Shown: positions 1 through 12,426 of the stretch, piece by piece
Layout of the letters: each line of letters starts with the position of its first letter
How positions within the stretch are numbered: position 1 is the stretch's first letter
Made by a program: the position numbers and the translations under genes
The notes under the pieces: generated by a model
What the model saw: only the letters and a program-made list of their open reading frames with translations
What the model was told of the DNA's origin: nothing
Databases searched by the model: none
NCBI RefSeq assembly: GCF_001039355.2
Contig: NW_019774792.1
Coordinates: forward strand, 16,823-80,822
Length of the DNA stretch: 64,000 bases
Direction: 5' to 3'
DNA from: Lingula anatina
Taxonomy: Eukaryota; Brachiopoda; Lingulata; Lingulida; Lingulidae

Positions 1-651
1 GGAGATTCATGCACCTGTAAGGTGGAAAATGTCTTACTTTAAATGTAAAAACAGGAAAAATGGATAATTTGTTCCCATTTATTTTTGCAAATATAAAATG
101 CATCAATTATACAAAACACCAACAACGTTCATTGTAAAATATAAAAAACTACTGTCATTTTCTGTCGTTTTCCCGATCGCGACCTATCTGGCAAGTGCTA
201 TATCATGCAAATACGCCTTAATAAGTACAGTGACTAAAAGTAGGCTAAAAATGAAACCATAGGCCAATAAATAGTTTAACTCTGAATTAAAAAAAAAAAA
301 TTAAATACTGAAAAAAGAAAATGGCCATTATCTTCTGTGCTGTTATTAGCCTTTATGTTATTGACCTTGCTTGCACTGACTCGGGTGCGCGAAGGCATAT
401 GTACACGCGTGAGCGCGTGCATACAGCTCCGGGGGATTGGACCTGATATGTGCTGTTCTGTTCCTGGCACCGCACAGCGCAATCTCAACTTTCTCACCTA
501 GCGCATTCAGAACGACCTTCCCCTTCAATGCTATTTCCGGAGACTATAAATAGTGCGTTAACTCCAGAGTGACTTTGATTCCATTTTTAACTGTACACAA
601 GTAATGTAGTTACTAACTATTAACTCTGCCTTTGAGAGGGCCAGTGATACG
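1..651. other. Upstream region of KCTD9
   Basis: No coding exon is recognised here. The stretch 380-480 is richer in CpG than its surroundings and contains alternating CG/CA steps. The remainder is AT-rich. It probably holds the KCTD9 promoter and 5' untranslated region. Confidence 0.5.
545..552 (+). promoter_or_regulatory. Candidate TATA box for KCTD9
   Basis: The octamer TATAAATA lies 100 bases before the KCTD9 start codon and follows a slightly GC-richer segment. The spacing would place transcription start near 575-580 with a short 5' UTR. This is inferred from motif and position only; no transcript data are available. Confidence 0.3.
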
Positions 652-3600
652 ATGAAGAGAATAGTGATATTTAGAAATGGTTCCAATGTAGACGGAAAGG
701 TGAGTATGAATCTGTCTGGTGGTGTTGTTAACGTGGAGTAAAATAGAATTAGCAACTGTGCATCTTTGTTTTGGAACATAATTTGATTCCTTTAACTTCG
801 ATCTATAATGGGTCCAAGCTCTACATGGTGTTTGATGATAATTATGTGTGTGTTTGTTTGTGTGTGTGCGTTTGTGTGTGTGAAATCGCTGGTAAAATTG
901 TATTTTACGATTATACTGTTAATATAACAGCAATGCACTATCAGTATCAGTACTGTACATGTATCTTACTATTTCACGGACAATCAAATTTGATCAAATT
1001 AAAATATGTAGACGTAGTCAAACTGCAGTCCAAATAAGGGGATAGTTTCTTTATGTCCACATTATCCCACTCCCGCACAACATCATGATCAGTTTCCTGC
1101 ATTGTTACTCTCCCTAGAAAAATGTTGTGATATTACTGATGTGTTACTTTGCCTCAGTTTTCAGTGAAACGTGCTAATGGTAGCCTTGTTGCAGTAAGGG
1201 TACCATTAGCGCGTAAGGCTGCAAACTGAGGCAACTTGTTACTCCACTCATTGTTGAACAGCAGTTAGAAGAATTGTCACTTTAAAGTCCTGGGAAGGTG
1301 TGTTTTTTATTTTATAAGTCCCTGTATTTACATGAAAGTTTTCATCAATAAAACATTTTATAATTCACATATTTTAGGTGATAGCAGTAACACACAGTCT
1401 AGAGGAGGTGCTTCAGGAAGCAGGAAGGAAAGTTGGGTTTGAAGTTAAGAAATTATATACACCTCAAGGAGGACTAGTGGATGACATCAAGCTAATCAGG
1501 TTAAAAGATGTTTTATCAGAAAAGTGTAAATGATTGAATTGTTTTAGAGGCAGTGTAACATGCTACAAATTTAACAACTTTTTAGTAACATGATCATGTA
1601 GAAATGGTACTACCAGTGTATTGTCCTTTAAAATGTTTGTTTTTTAAATGTTTCAAACACAATTTCCATAACGGCTTGTGTATTGACTTTTTCTTGGGTA
1701 GTAAAACATATAGGCTTTATTTTATGCAAAAAAGTCTAAATTAATGTTAATAAATTTTATTAAGTGTAGTAGATAAACATATATAATACTAGCCACTTTT
1801 CTTTGTCTTCTAAAGGGATGAAGATGTTATGTATGTGTCACCTGGAGAACCATTTATAGGTAAAGATCTGTTATCAAATTTGCAGACACTGTCCCAATTA
1901 AAAAAAAAAAAAAACAGTTGCGTTTGAAAATTGAGTCATGTTTTATTTTAACCCACTTACACTCACTAAGACTATAAGTTAATCAGAGATTTTCAAAATA
2001 TTTATGGTTTAGATTTAAGTCCGAACCAAAAATGTTAAAAAATGTGCATATAGTTTGCCATACCTGTCCTTGAAAACTGCAGAACATGGTGATGATAACA
2101 GTTCCCATTAATCTATTTAACTCAGGATGGTAATAATAAGATGGTGAAATTCACTGAATTATTATTCACTGAATCGATGTATCTGTATTAACATTTTATG
2201 AAAAAAATTCAGAACTCAACAAGAGAGTGCAGTGGACTCCCAGTGATGGGGACTCGATGCATACAAGTTTGAAAGTTGGCAGTAGTGATAATTGGATCAC
2301 ACTGAATGTAGGGGGAAGGCTGTTTACTACCACCAGAAGTACGCTCACAGGAAAAGAAACTGACAGCATGCTTGCCAGGATGTTTGCTGATGAAGGAGGT
2401 TTGTAATTATATACCGTTTGCGTTGAACTTTGAAAAAGAAAATAAATCATGCTTTGATGTTGCTTTATAAATGCTGCAAGTTTTGAGTCATAACTTTGGA
2501 TATGCAGGCTCTTTGACATCACAAAGCAATCATCAGCAAAAATCATTGCACCAACTTTCATACTTTGGCTCTTTTTGAAATTGTCATTTGGGATATGAGC
2601 TATTAAAGATAATTATATTTATGGTATATATTACAGCATCATCATGGCAGAGCAGTGTAGATGAACATGGGGCATATCTCATTGACAGAAGTCCTATCTA
2701 CTTTGAACCAATACTCAACTATCTCAGACATGGGCAACTGATTTTAGATAAAAACATCAATCCTCAAGGTTAGTGGATGAGACGCCCATGGGTATTAGGA
2801 AAGATTGATAATCATTAAAGGGCATTTTGTGAATTAATGTAGGAGAGTATTAAAATTTTAGTTTGTCTAACATGAAATGTTTGATTTGTATGTGAAGGGT
2901 TGGCTCATGCAAAATTGATGGAAAGCTGAACAAATATCAAACATCTGTAGCATGTTTTACAATTTTTTACCATAATTTTATGTTGTGATTTACATGTTTT
3001 GTTCATTTTACCTTCGCTAAGTGAAAGAGTGAAAAATAAATAAATAACTAAAAAAACATTGATTGACTTTTTTAAACAAAGAGAACAAAATTCTCATGAA
3101 AGAAAATTTGAACAGGTCAAAGGTATGGTAAGTGCTGGTTTATGTAAATTTCAGGTGTTTTAGAAGAGTGCAAGTTTTTTGGAATCACATCACTGGTAGA
3201 ACAACTCGAGGCTATTGTCAGGGTGGGTATCACCAGAGATCTTATTCCTTCACTGTTAGAAGTGGAATCTTGGTATCTAATTTAACAACTGCCTATAATC
3301 ACAATTATGTAAGGCTCTGTTCTCACAACTTTTAGATCGATCTATCACCGCGGGGAGTCTCACTAGATTACTGTCAGATAATCCCCCTTAAGTGTCCGTC
3401 CCCGCCTACTACAAGCTTTAAGGGGTAATTAACTTTCGTGTCCGCCCGGCTGACAGCTATTTAGCGTGAACCCCCAGGGAGTTAGGTCGATCCAATGTAG
3501 GTCGATCTAATCTATGAGAATGGGGTGTAAGACTGCACTGTTTGCAATGATATAAAATTGGAACCTGTAAAAACAATTACTTGGTAAAAAAAAATAGAAC

Positions 3601-5274
3601 TTTGAGACTTTGCTACACAGTCTTCTCAGTATTTGAATATTGGAATTAAAACTTCTAAAACAAACCAATTAAAATACCATGACAGTTTGTAGATGCCTCT
3701 ATAGTTAATTTGCTAAAATCTAAACAATGAATTGCTTTTCATTTTCTACAGAAACAACAGCCAGCTGAAGATTTTACTCCAATTTCCAGAAGAGAATTTG
3801 TATTTTCACTAATGTCTACAAATACTACCACTGATCTGAGGTGTCAGGTGAGTTTTTTATTTTCAGTTTTCAGAAAATGGTATTGTAAGGTTTTCATATT
3901 CTTGTGAAAAATTATTTATGCTGCATAAAGTTAAGTACATGTTTCTAAGCAGATAAAGATTTTTCAGGTCATTTGACAAAGCTGAACTGATTATTTGAAA
4001 ACTTCTCACATTTTCATGTGAAATTGGTACAATAATTATCAGTTAAGATCACTTTATAAAGTTTTAGAATATAAACAAGTCTATATGATGTTATTTACAG
4101 GGTCTTAATTTCACAGGAGCAGACCTGTCCAAGCTAGATCTGAGACACATTAATTTCAGATATGCCATTCTTAAAGGAACAAATTTGAGTGGGGCCAATC
4201 TATCCCAGTGTAACTTTGAGAGAGCAGATCTTTCACATGCAATACTTGATGTAAGTTTTACTGAAGTGAACTTATTTGAGAATTTTTTTTCAGTGAGACT
4301 AAAATTTTGATGAATCGTAATTTTAGTGACATTTGTAAGCAAAATGACATTTTAGTTAGCATTGAAAAGAAACATTTTGTATTTTATTGTCTTAAAGCTG
4401 GATTGATCCCGTTTAACTCTTGTTTGTTAATCATGACTGATTAAGATTATCAGATCATTTTTTGTAGGGTGCTATATTGCTTGGAGCAAAGTTCATGTGT
4501 GCATGTTTGGAAGGTGCATTAATGAAAGGTTGTAATTTTGAAGACCCTGCTGGCAGTAGAGCTAATATGGAAGGTTTGTAGTCCTACTGGCGTTTCTGTA
4601 TTATACATATAACTATTATAATTATGGTTTGACCTGCTTTAAATATCCTTTAAAGGCAAGAGGGTCATTCATAGTACAAATTTTACACAATTCACACTTA
4701 CAATCAAAATTTATGTGATAACAATGAAATTGCACAAAGTAACATTGCCCCTAAAAACTTTTGAATTCATGGATATGTGATTTGTTTAGGTGCCAATATG
4801 AAGAATGTGAATTTAGAAGGCAGCCACATGGCTGGTGTTAATCTCCGAGTTGCCACATTAAAGAACAGCAATTTAAAGAACTGTGATCTGAGGGCTGCAG
4901 TGTTGGCTGGAGCTGATCTGGAAGTAAGAGGATTGAATGCATTTAGCCTTGGCCAATTGTTATTTAAATCATAAATTTAAGTTTTTAAAAGCATTTATTA
5001 ATGAATACAGCATATTTTCAAAATTACAGATGTGCACACAAATTATGTAGAGTTGACTAAATTTCATGTTAAATTCATAAATTTTGATTCATTTTATTGA
5101 TTTATGTATTTAGTTATTATTGAGATGATGCTAAGTCATTATGTTTCATTATTCCAGAACTGTGACCTCTCTGGTTGTGATTTACAAGAGGCTAACCTGC
5201 GTGGTGCCAACTTGAAAGGAGCATCATTAGAACTCATGTTGAATCCACTTCATATGTCACAGACGATACGCTAG
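652..5274 (+). CDS. KCTD9: BTB/POZ and pentapeptide-repeat protein KCTD9
   Basis: Eleven exons join in frame to about 400 residues (human KCTD9 has 389): 652-699, 1378-1499, 1816-1859, 2213-2398, 2637-2768, 3155-3222, 3752-3847, 4101-4250, 4468-4573, 4790-4923 and 5158-5274. The first ~75 residues form the ubiquitin-like KHA-type domain. A BTB/T1 domain follows, with [17 protein letters not shown] and [14 protein letters not shown]. The C-terminal half is made of A(D/N)LxxxxL-type pentapeptide repeats (for example [18 protein letters not shown]). The ending LHMSQTIR matches the family's LHMSQ ending. KCTD9 is known as a BTB adaptor for CUL3 ubiquitin ligases. All introns used are GT-AG. Intron 6 carries a 215-bp MITE. 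The ATG starts a peptide similar to the vertebrate N-terminus. Confidence 0.95.
844..885. repeat. (TG)n-like microsatellite
   Basis: A run dominated by TG dinucleotides with a few interruptions lies in KCTD9 intron 1. Confidence 0.8.
3310..3530 (+). mobile_element. PIF/Harbinger-like MITE, copy 1
   Basis: A non-coding element of about 215 bp (3313-3527) is flanked by the direct repeat TAA (3310-3312 and 3528-3530). Its ends are imperfect inverted repeats (CTGTTCTCA on the left, TGAGAATGGGG on the right), followed by inverted GATCGATCTA-type motifs. The same element occurs at 18563-18776 and 52647-52860. A 3-bp TWA target duplication with short TIRs is characteristic of PIF/Harbinger transposons. 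No transposase is present. It sits in KCTD9 intron 6. Confidence 0.8.
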
Positions 5275-6058
5275 TCCACATTCAGACGGTCCTCTTTTAT
5301 GCTCAAATTTTTCTTGTGAATTCTATATTTGTAAAGTCTTGATATTGACGCCCAAACACAATCAAATGTACCCATTGTTAAAAAAAGAAAGTAGACTTTT
5401 CCATCAAGTGTTGATAGCGTTATAATGCAATCAGCAGTTGGATAGATAACAAGACTTAAAAATAATCTGTTAACATGGCTGATGCAAAATGTTCCTTGTG
5501 GATCATACACCTTATTCATACACCTTTTTCTGTTTTCAAATACCTTCAAATTATAAAGTTAAATTTTAGGTGAATCTGGTGAGCCTGGCGTTTCTAAAAG
5601 TGCCTATTTAAATCCATCCAGTGGAGCAAGTAGACTTCAATCATGTTATTAAATATAAAAACTTTATGATATTTCTTATGTAAATATTTCTGATATCAGA
5701 GAGGAGTACACCAGTTGATAAGTAAAAGCAATAATGGTAGTATCCTTAGCTGAGGTTACAGGGTCTTAAAAGTTTTGTTTCAAGCTTGGTTTATGTTTGA
5801 GATTAATACTGTGCATTACGTCTGAACATACGTCAAATTCAAAATATTGAAAGTTTGCTTTAGAACTACTGTATGTACAAAATTAGTAGTAAATAAATGC
5901 CATATATTCTATCAAGAAGCTTAAAGTTCTGTTTGGGCTGAACCTTATTAAGCTTGTTTCATTAAACAATGTCCATTAGTGTACAACATAATTCATAAAA
6001 AGGTTTATTTCAATCTGGAAGGAAGTAAAGTATTTTAAAAGCAAAAAANGTGTAATTA
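5275..6058. other. KCTD9 3' UTR and spacer
   Basis: This is AT-rich sequence after the KCTD9 stop, ending at a single N (6049). No further coding exon is recognised. Most of it to about 5900 is probably KCTD9 3' untranslated sequence. Confidence 0.5.
5892..5897 (+). terminator. Candidate KCTD9 polyadenylation signal
   Basis: An AATAAA hexamer lies about 620 bases after the KCTD9 stop codon, in an AT-rich region before the tandem repeat. It is the best canonical signal I see on the + strand here; use is inferred. Confidence 0.4.
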
Positions 6059-6543
6059 GTGTTGCATTTACATTGAAAATAGTGAAAAAACAGCATAAAT
6101 TCCCTCAAAATGGCCCAATCATGCTGATTTTCGAATTTGACCTGCGTATTATGAATATTCATCAGTTCTGTAAGTTTCAAGTCAAAAGGTAAAATGGTTT
6201 TCCACTTATCGTGTTATCGGTGCTGCATATATGCTGAAAAAAGTGAAAAAAACAGCATAAATTCCCTAAAAGTGACCCGATCATGCTGATTTTCGAACTT
6301 GACCTGCGTATTATGAATATTCATCAGTTCTGTAAGTTTCAAGTCAAAAGGTAAAATGGTTTTCCACTTATCGTGTTATCGGTGCTGCATATATGCTGAA
6401 AAAAGTGAAAAAACAGCATAAATTCCCTAATAGTGACCCGATAATGCTGATTTTCGAACTTGACCTGCGTATTATGAATATTCATCAGTTCTGCAAGTTT
6501 CAAGTCAAAAGGTAAAATGGTTTTCCACTTATCGTGTTATCGG
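6059..6543. repeat. 162-bp tandem repeat, three copies
   Basis: Three head-to-tail copies start near 6059, 6221 and 6383. Each contains GTGAAAAAACAGCATAAATT near its start, an ATTATGAATATTCATCAG palindromic core and a TTTTCCACTTATCGTGTTAT end. Copies 2 and 3 are nearly identical; copy 1 differs at several sites. No open reading frame spans them. A single N lies 10 bases before copy 1, so the copy number in the real genome may differ. Confidence 0.9.
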
Positions 6544-6590
6544 TAAAAGTGCACGGCGACGACGGCGACGACAGACGCAGATGATGGCTA

Positions 6591-6620
6591 TATGTACAGA
6601 CACATCTGTGTCTGTACATA
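6591..6620. repeat. Perfect 14-bp inverted repeat
   Basis: Arms TATGTACAGACACA and TGTGTCTGTACATA are separated by two bases. They lie just after the tandem repeat and a short CGACGACGG-type GC-rich stretch. The hairpin could be the end of a mobile element including the tandem repeat; I find no matching left end. Confidence 0.7.
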
Positions 6621-6693
6621 AAAAAGAAATTCAATTGCAGTTATTTCATAAAATGCCCACGTTGTTTTTCCTCTCCATTGTCATACTGTCATT

Positions 6694-6699
6694 TTTATT
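6694..6699 (-). terminator. Candidate LHPP polyadenylation signal
   Basis: AATAAA on the minus strand lies about 220 bases beyond the LHPP stop codon, a usual spacing for a short 3' UTR. Inferred from motif and position. Confidence 0.45.
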
Positions 6700-6916
6700 G
6701 GCAAATGAGCATATCCTTGGTAAATTGCCTCTATGCAAATTGCACAATATGTCCCCTTAACAAAACCAAATATGCAGGTATATTGTAACAGGTCTTTAAA
6801 GCATAAGCCACTACAATTCTCTGAACAATTCCCCTATGAGTTTATATTCTTTCCATGCGATAAAACTAATTTCAAGCTCTAAACAAGGAATGCCCAAGCT
6901 CTAAACAAGGAATGTT

Positions 6917-9567
6917 CTATCTATTTTGAAGTAAAAGATCCACTCCTGCTGCTAGGTTGTCAACATAACTATCTGGCTTAACTGTGGGGTGATTTTCATC
7001 AGAGGGCCTGTGAAGAAAAATACAAGAGTTTATAACATATCTGGGCAGAGGATGGTTTATTTCTCACTTCTTTACATTTTGCTGCATTTAATGGCAAAAT
7101 ATTTTCTTGTGTATTCATGTAAGAAGGTTTCCAATTTGGAAAAGGTAGATACAATTCAAAATAAGTTTTGAATTTCAATAACTTGTCATATTAAGATAAC
7201 ATTCTGGACTTGCAAAAATGTTTTAACCATGCACTGCCCAGGTTATGTAATACTCACCTGAACTTTCCTGTTCGCACTTGAATTCCTTTCATACCGCAGG
7301 CCTGGGCACCTCCAACATCATTCACTATATCATCACCAATCATAACAGCCTAGAAATATCATATCGGAATAAGATTATGCACCCTACATCAAAGAGGGCC
7401 AAGTCATCTTGGTGAGTGTTTGTCTGTGTAGTGTATGTGCACACACGCACAAGTGTGTACAATAACTTTTAATTAAAATTAACAAAATTCCCACAATTGT
7501 GAAAATGAATATAAAAGTTAATATCACAAGAAAAAAATCATTAATAACAATTAGGCTTCTAAACAAAAATGACCACCATTTTCTATACTTACATTGGATG
7601 CATCTACACCCATGTCTTTTAGCACTGCATTAAAAAATGATGGTGATGGTTTCCCTACTATCTCGGCTTTAACATCACAGGCATACTGTAAGGAAAATGC
7701 TGTAGTAGCTCAAAAAATGAAAAATTACAAAAAAGTGAGACCACAAAACTAAATTTCCAATGGGCATGCTGTAAAATAGAAACACACAACTAATTATGAA
7801 TCAGACCTTGCCTAACCTAATGCATGGAATGTATTGTTTGATATCTAAATCCGCTATTATAACTGAATTTACCTCTAAAGCCTTCATATATGCTCCAACA
7901 TCCAGTTTCAAGCCACCTGCTTCTTTGTAGTATTTCCTATAACATAAATTAATAATAAATAAGATTAAAGAGTATATGTTCCTGATTTAAGCACACCCTG
8001 CTTTCTTAACCCTCTTTAATTCTACCCACAATTCCTTGGGATTCGTAACATTTGTAAAAAGTCAATTACTGAATTAACAAAACATCCATAAATGTGAATA
8101 TTATGGAAACTGACATCATTGAATTAATCAGAATTTAGTAAAATATTCCACTCAATACTTTTTAAATACTTAAAAAGATACATAATTATATTATCCTCCA
8201 CTTTATAAGTTACTGTGAAACAACATTTCTTACAAAAAAAAAAATAATCAATGTTTAAATAAAGTGATTGATTAAAATAAAGAATAAGGTTGTAGCATTA
8301 CCCCTGCCCCATAGAGAACAATATTGGCTTTTCCAGTGACATCAAGGTTTGAAAGGCTTTATTGACCTTTTCAAATGTGAAATATTTGGCAGCGTCTCCC
8401 AGTACAACACAGTTAGGATCATTTTGATCAATATCAGCAAACTCTGGATCACATGCTGAAATTGGAAATCCATTCCCATGTGATGAAAATGAAATAAAAC
8501 ATATAGGCGCTTGAATTTAATAAAATTTATTTGGAGATTAGCTATAGTAATAATACTGATTTATAAAGAGTTACTGTTATTATTAATTAGTAATATTTCA
8601 ACAGTAATTTTTTTTTAAATCATATGTATGTCTTAAATATTGCCAACAAGACGTAAGTAAAAATAAATGAAAAAAGTAAGAGCAACCCATCACTGACTTC
8701 GGTATAAAGCAAGTTTAAATTATGAACCTCAAAAACAAGTGACAAAAATAGACCATAAATTAAATGGTATTTAACTGAAAAAACATTTTATTCACATGGA
8801 TGTATCACAGTAAATGGCCTCAAGTTTCTCTCCTTTAGTATTTGACACACAGCAGGGGCTGGTGGGAACACCTCTGACACACCAAGGGTAAACCCTAACC
8901 GACTTAGTTTTCTCACCAGCTGTTCTCTGGTACACTGGGTTTCATTGGTGCAAAACCGAACTGGAAGGCCAGATTTTCTCAGCCTGCAAGGTAATAAGTC
9001 CTATTAATTATAAAAACGATGTATGATCATTAAAGCACCAATTAATCAATATTTTTATGGTACATATTTACTTACTGTCCTGTAATATGCTAATAAATGA
9101 AAGAATGGATTAAATAAACAAACAAATAAATATCCAAAAATTAAACCCAAAAAATTAAATGATAGAAATGTTTTAATCACTTTACCAAAAACAGCAAAAA
9201 GACATATATAGACTTAAGATACTGTATATGGCTTTGTCGGCTTGTACATCTCCAGAATGACTCCAAGAGGATAAGTAAATAAAACATATCCAGAATACTC
9301 CTTGATTCACCCCAACAGTTGGCCCAGGTGATTCATATTGATATTCAGCATTAACGTACGTACCGGTACATGTACATGTAATATAATAACAATAGCAAGA
9401 ACGTTATATTTCCAAACTACAACTAACCTCTCCACAGCTTCAACAGATCCATCAATGGCAACACCTACATCGTCTTCCGTGTTGTTATACAAAACGCCAG
9501 ATATATCTAAGAGTACCCCTTGAATGGATTTACTGCTCCACGGGCTAGGCTTAACAGGTAAGGCCAT
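6917..9567 (-). CDS. LHPP: Phospholysine phosphohistidine inorganic pyrophosphate phosphatase
   Basis: Seven minus-strand exons join in frame to 273 residues (human LHPP has 270): 9567-9428, 8983-8796, 8455-8302, 7936-7873, 7685-7593, 7349-7258 and 7007-6917. It is a HAD-superfamily, class II-capped phosphatase. Visible motifs are motif [11 protein letters not shown] (Asp nucleophile), motif II FCTNET, the motif III lysine in EIVGKPSP and motif [16 protein letters not shown]. The end, [19 protein letters not shown], is the LHPP-type C-terminus. Known substrates of the family are imidodiphosphate bonds and phosphohistidine; it acts in the cytosol. The open frame continues upstream of the chosen ATG, but the family alignment starts at MALPVK. 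Convergent with KCTD9; the FEM1-like gene lies upstream on the same strand. Confidence 0.95.
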
Positions 9568-10002
9568 ATCGGGTCGGGTCAACCGGCTGCTAACATCGTA
9601 GGTATTTTCTCCATGTAGCGTACACGAAAGTTGGAACCTTTCTCCGGTTGGGATTTTACCATTATTACAAGATATCTCTTTTTCTCGAATCGTTCTAAAT
9701 GTAGTTTTAGTGAATAGTAAATAAATACTTAATAAATGACAGGAACAGGAAAAATAATTTGGATTATGGACACAGGGGCAAGTTTGCCTGATAAACTGCA
9801 ATCATAAATCTGCTTGGTAAGTGAGGATATGGTGGATCCTGCATCTAAATACTTAATAAAAATCAAATACTTTTTCATTCCAGTACAATTTTTATTATTG
9901 TCGTTTTATTGATAACCTTGTCAGTTGCATATTTTTGGGGTAACACAGTGAACTCTCAACTCAGATTTTTCACACACAAAAGTTATTCTCACTTACATCC
10001 CT
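9568..10002. other. LHPP promoter region and FEM1-like 3' UTR
   Basis: This 435-base gap separates two minus-strand genes. The part next to LHPP is relatively CG-rich (9520-9660) and probably holds the LHPP promoter and 5' UTR. The part near 9890-10002 is AT-rich and holds the FEM1-like polyadenylation signals. No other gene is seen. Confidence 0.5.
9905..9910 (-). terminator. Candidate FEM1-like polyadenylation signal
   Basis: A minus-strand AATAAA lies about 95 bases after the stop codon, with a second one at 9891-9896. The short spacing implies a compact 3' UTR. Confidence 0.5.
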
Positions 10003-12426
10003 TCAATGATGTCCACATTTTTCATGTACTTGAACAAATGCAAGTAAATTCTTAGGCAACATTCCAGACTTATTGTAACGAAGTTTCTGTTTAATAATAG
10101 TTCGAGCTGCCAGGCATTTCAGTGTCATAAATTCAAATGGAGATATCCCCAGTTCTGGATGAGCCATTAGAATATCATATGGATTTTCGCCATACCTGTT
10201 CTCAACATCAACATGTGCACCATTCATAATAAAATATATGATGAAATCTTTATCAGGGTGTAAAGATTTAAGACAAAATATCAAAGGTGTGGTACCATCT
10301 TTGTCTTTAACATTTACATCTATGCCTGCCTTAACAAGCCAGTCAGTGATGAGAATGCTGGGGTAAAGAGCCTCTTGGAAAAAATACAGAGTACTTCTAG
10401 CAGTGAACACGTTATATGATGCAATTCTAATGAATTCCCAATTCAAATTAATTTCAAATGTCTGCCACACTTGATCTTCTATTTCAAGGATTGTAGAGAG
10501 ACTGTGAATGAGTTTTCCTTTTTGAGATGGATTTAATGCAGTTTTACTGTTGATGACATGCAGCATTCCAAGAATCCCCATCAGATTTTCTATCTGCTCC
10601 AAAAAATTAGAATCATCCTTTTCTCCACAAATTGGTGTAAGCTCCAGTATGAGCCTCATTAATTTATTTATAAGATTTATCATAGCAATGAGTGGATCTA
10701 TATACTGGGCAGCATCAGAATTGTTGCTTATTTTACCTGTTGTGAATTTGTGAAGTGCATATTGCATGAGAAAAGAAAGAGCTTCCTCACACTGATTTTG
10801 AAACTTTCCCTCTAAACTGAGATTTATTGAGTAGATAAATAGTTTAATCCCCAGGCACATATCTTGATCCACCACTCTTGATGCTTCATGCAAAAGCTCT
10901 CCAAGCACAAGTTTGCTTTTAGTAGGCTCCACATTCAGAGACATGCGCAAAGCTAATGCCTGTTGCTCTAAAGCTCTAAAATTCCTTCCCAATTTTCGAA
11001 GAGTATCTTTATCTCTGAATGGAGAAATTGAGAGCAAAATCTCATTGCAGGTGCCCTGAAAGTCTTCACTATCTTTGAACTCCACTATGAAATCTGGCAA
11101 ATGTTTGAAGGCATCAGTGCAATGAGAGACATCTGCAACTTTCAGAGCTTTTTTCCAACATTTTAAAGTTCTGGATACAAGGCACTGGTGGTATATTAAT
11201 TGTGCATTGTGTAGAATACACGCTGCTCCCAGCTGAAGCCACAACCTTATTCTTTCTCTTTCAGTGACTTTTAAACTACGTTGTTCCAAAAGCCATTTTC
11301 CTACAAGATAACATCCAGTTTTACAGGCCTCTTCGACTGGAGTGCATCCACAGTCAGACTGGGCATTGATGTCCAAACCATATTCAGCTAATGCTCGTAC
11401 AAACTGTACCACTTTTTTTACATTTGCTGCATCAAAATTTGCACGGTGATTGTGACACACAGCATGTAAAACATTCCATCCATTTAATTTTTCATTTACA
11501 TCTGCACCATGATGAACTAGTAAGTGCAAGAGGTTAACAGACAAGCCTGCAGAATCCGCTATTAGAAACAGTGGTGTTTTCCTCTTGGTTCTATGAGTTG
11601 CTGATGCCCCAGCTTCCAGAAGAGACTTCACAATAGCTTCATTATCCACCAAAATGGCAAGATAAAGAGCTGTACCTAAAATGTGAAAGTTGGATTGTTG
11701 GAACATTTTTATAACATTATGGTCAGTATTGATAATTTCTTACATTGATATATTTAATGAGTTCATTTAAACTACTGACAGTGAATGATATACTGATGAA
11801 CATTGAGCAGGCTTTTGTACATTTGACATGCTATGCCTCTCCCAGGCTTCGTCTTAATTGTTTGTTTTAAAAGATAAAAGCTTGCAATGCATACTGGTAT
11901 ACACTCATATTTTGTCTACTGGTCTGATTTCAATTACTCACATATTCCTTTTACTGGCAAGGGGCAGAATTCTATGTCTACATCACATTCCTGCTCCAAA
12001 TCACAGTACTTCTGGTTCAGCAGGAAGTCTACTATCTCTGTTCGTTGGTGCACAATGGCTTCAAACAATGCAGTACCTGCTGCTGTGTTCTTTTTGCTCA
12101 GCAAGTTTCTGATGTCTTTTTGGGAGATTCCTGACAAAGACAGTTGCAATGCCTCTAGGTCTCCTTGCTGGCAGTAGCCTTGGATTAAATCAGAGGACAC
12201 CTGAAAATAAGGGAAAAAAATCCCCTATCAACTTAGTTACTTTAGTTTGTGTCACATATTTACAAATTACAGTATATACAGTATACATGTATACTAGTAC
12301 ATGTAAATTACCATTTAATTAACTGGATAAGACTTGTTTCAAACCTAGCTTACTTTTGAGCATTTTGACTATAACATTTCTAAAGCCAGTAAATACCTGT
12401 ACAGTAATATTTTACCTCACCTGCAT
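10003..12426 (-). CDS. Divergent FEM1-family ankyrin protein (CUL2 ligase receptor)
   Basis: Three coding exons, 12426-12421 (only ATG CAG), 12200-11942 and 11675-10003, join in frame to 645 residues, within the usual FEM1 range. The order follows FEM1: N-terminal ankyrin repeats (for example FLIADSAGLSVNLLHLLVHH, GADVNEKLNGWNVLHAVC), a helical TPR-like middle (residues ~230-480), then two ankyrin repeats (AGIDVNVKDKDGTTPL, NGAHVDVENRYGENPYDIL). The C-terminal box TLKCLAARTIIKQ plus LPKNLLAFVQVH aligns with human FEM1 TTLQCLAARVIVNH and IPEKLETFVSLH, the region of cullin-2/elongin contact. FEM1 proteins recognise C-terminal degrons and hand substrates to CUL2. Identity looks low and ankyrin repeats are fewer than in FEM1A-C, so the degron may differ. 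The first exon is inferred from an ideal CAG/GTGAGG donor in the right phase. Confidence 0.85.

Noticed and set aside
771-1037. 88-residue frame in KCTD9 intron 1
   Set aside because: It includes a (TG)n run read as Cys-Val and lies inside a well-supported intron.
2196-2561. 121-residue minus-strand frame
   Set aside because: It is antisense to the KCTD9 BTB exon at 2213-2398 and has no family resemblance.
6059-6543. CRISPR-like array
   Set aside because: The repeats are 162 bp head-to-tail without spacers, in an animal genome.
9307-9801. 164-residue LHPP first exon as one frame
   Set aside because: Only 9567-9428 matches LHPP; both ends of the longer frame are 5' UTR and intron read-through.
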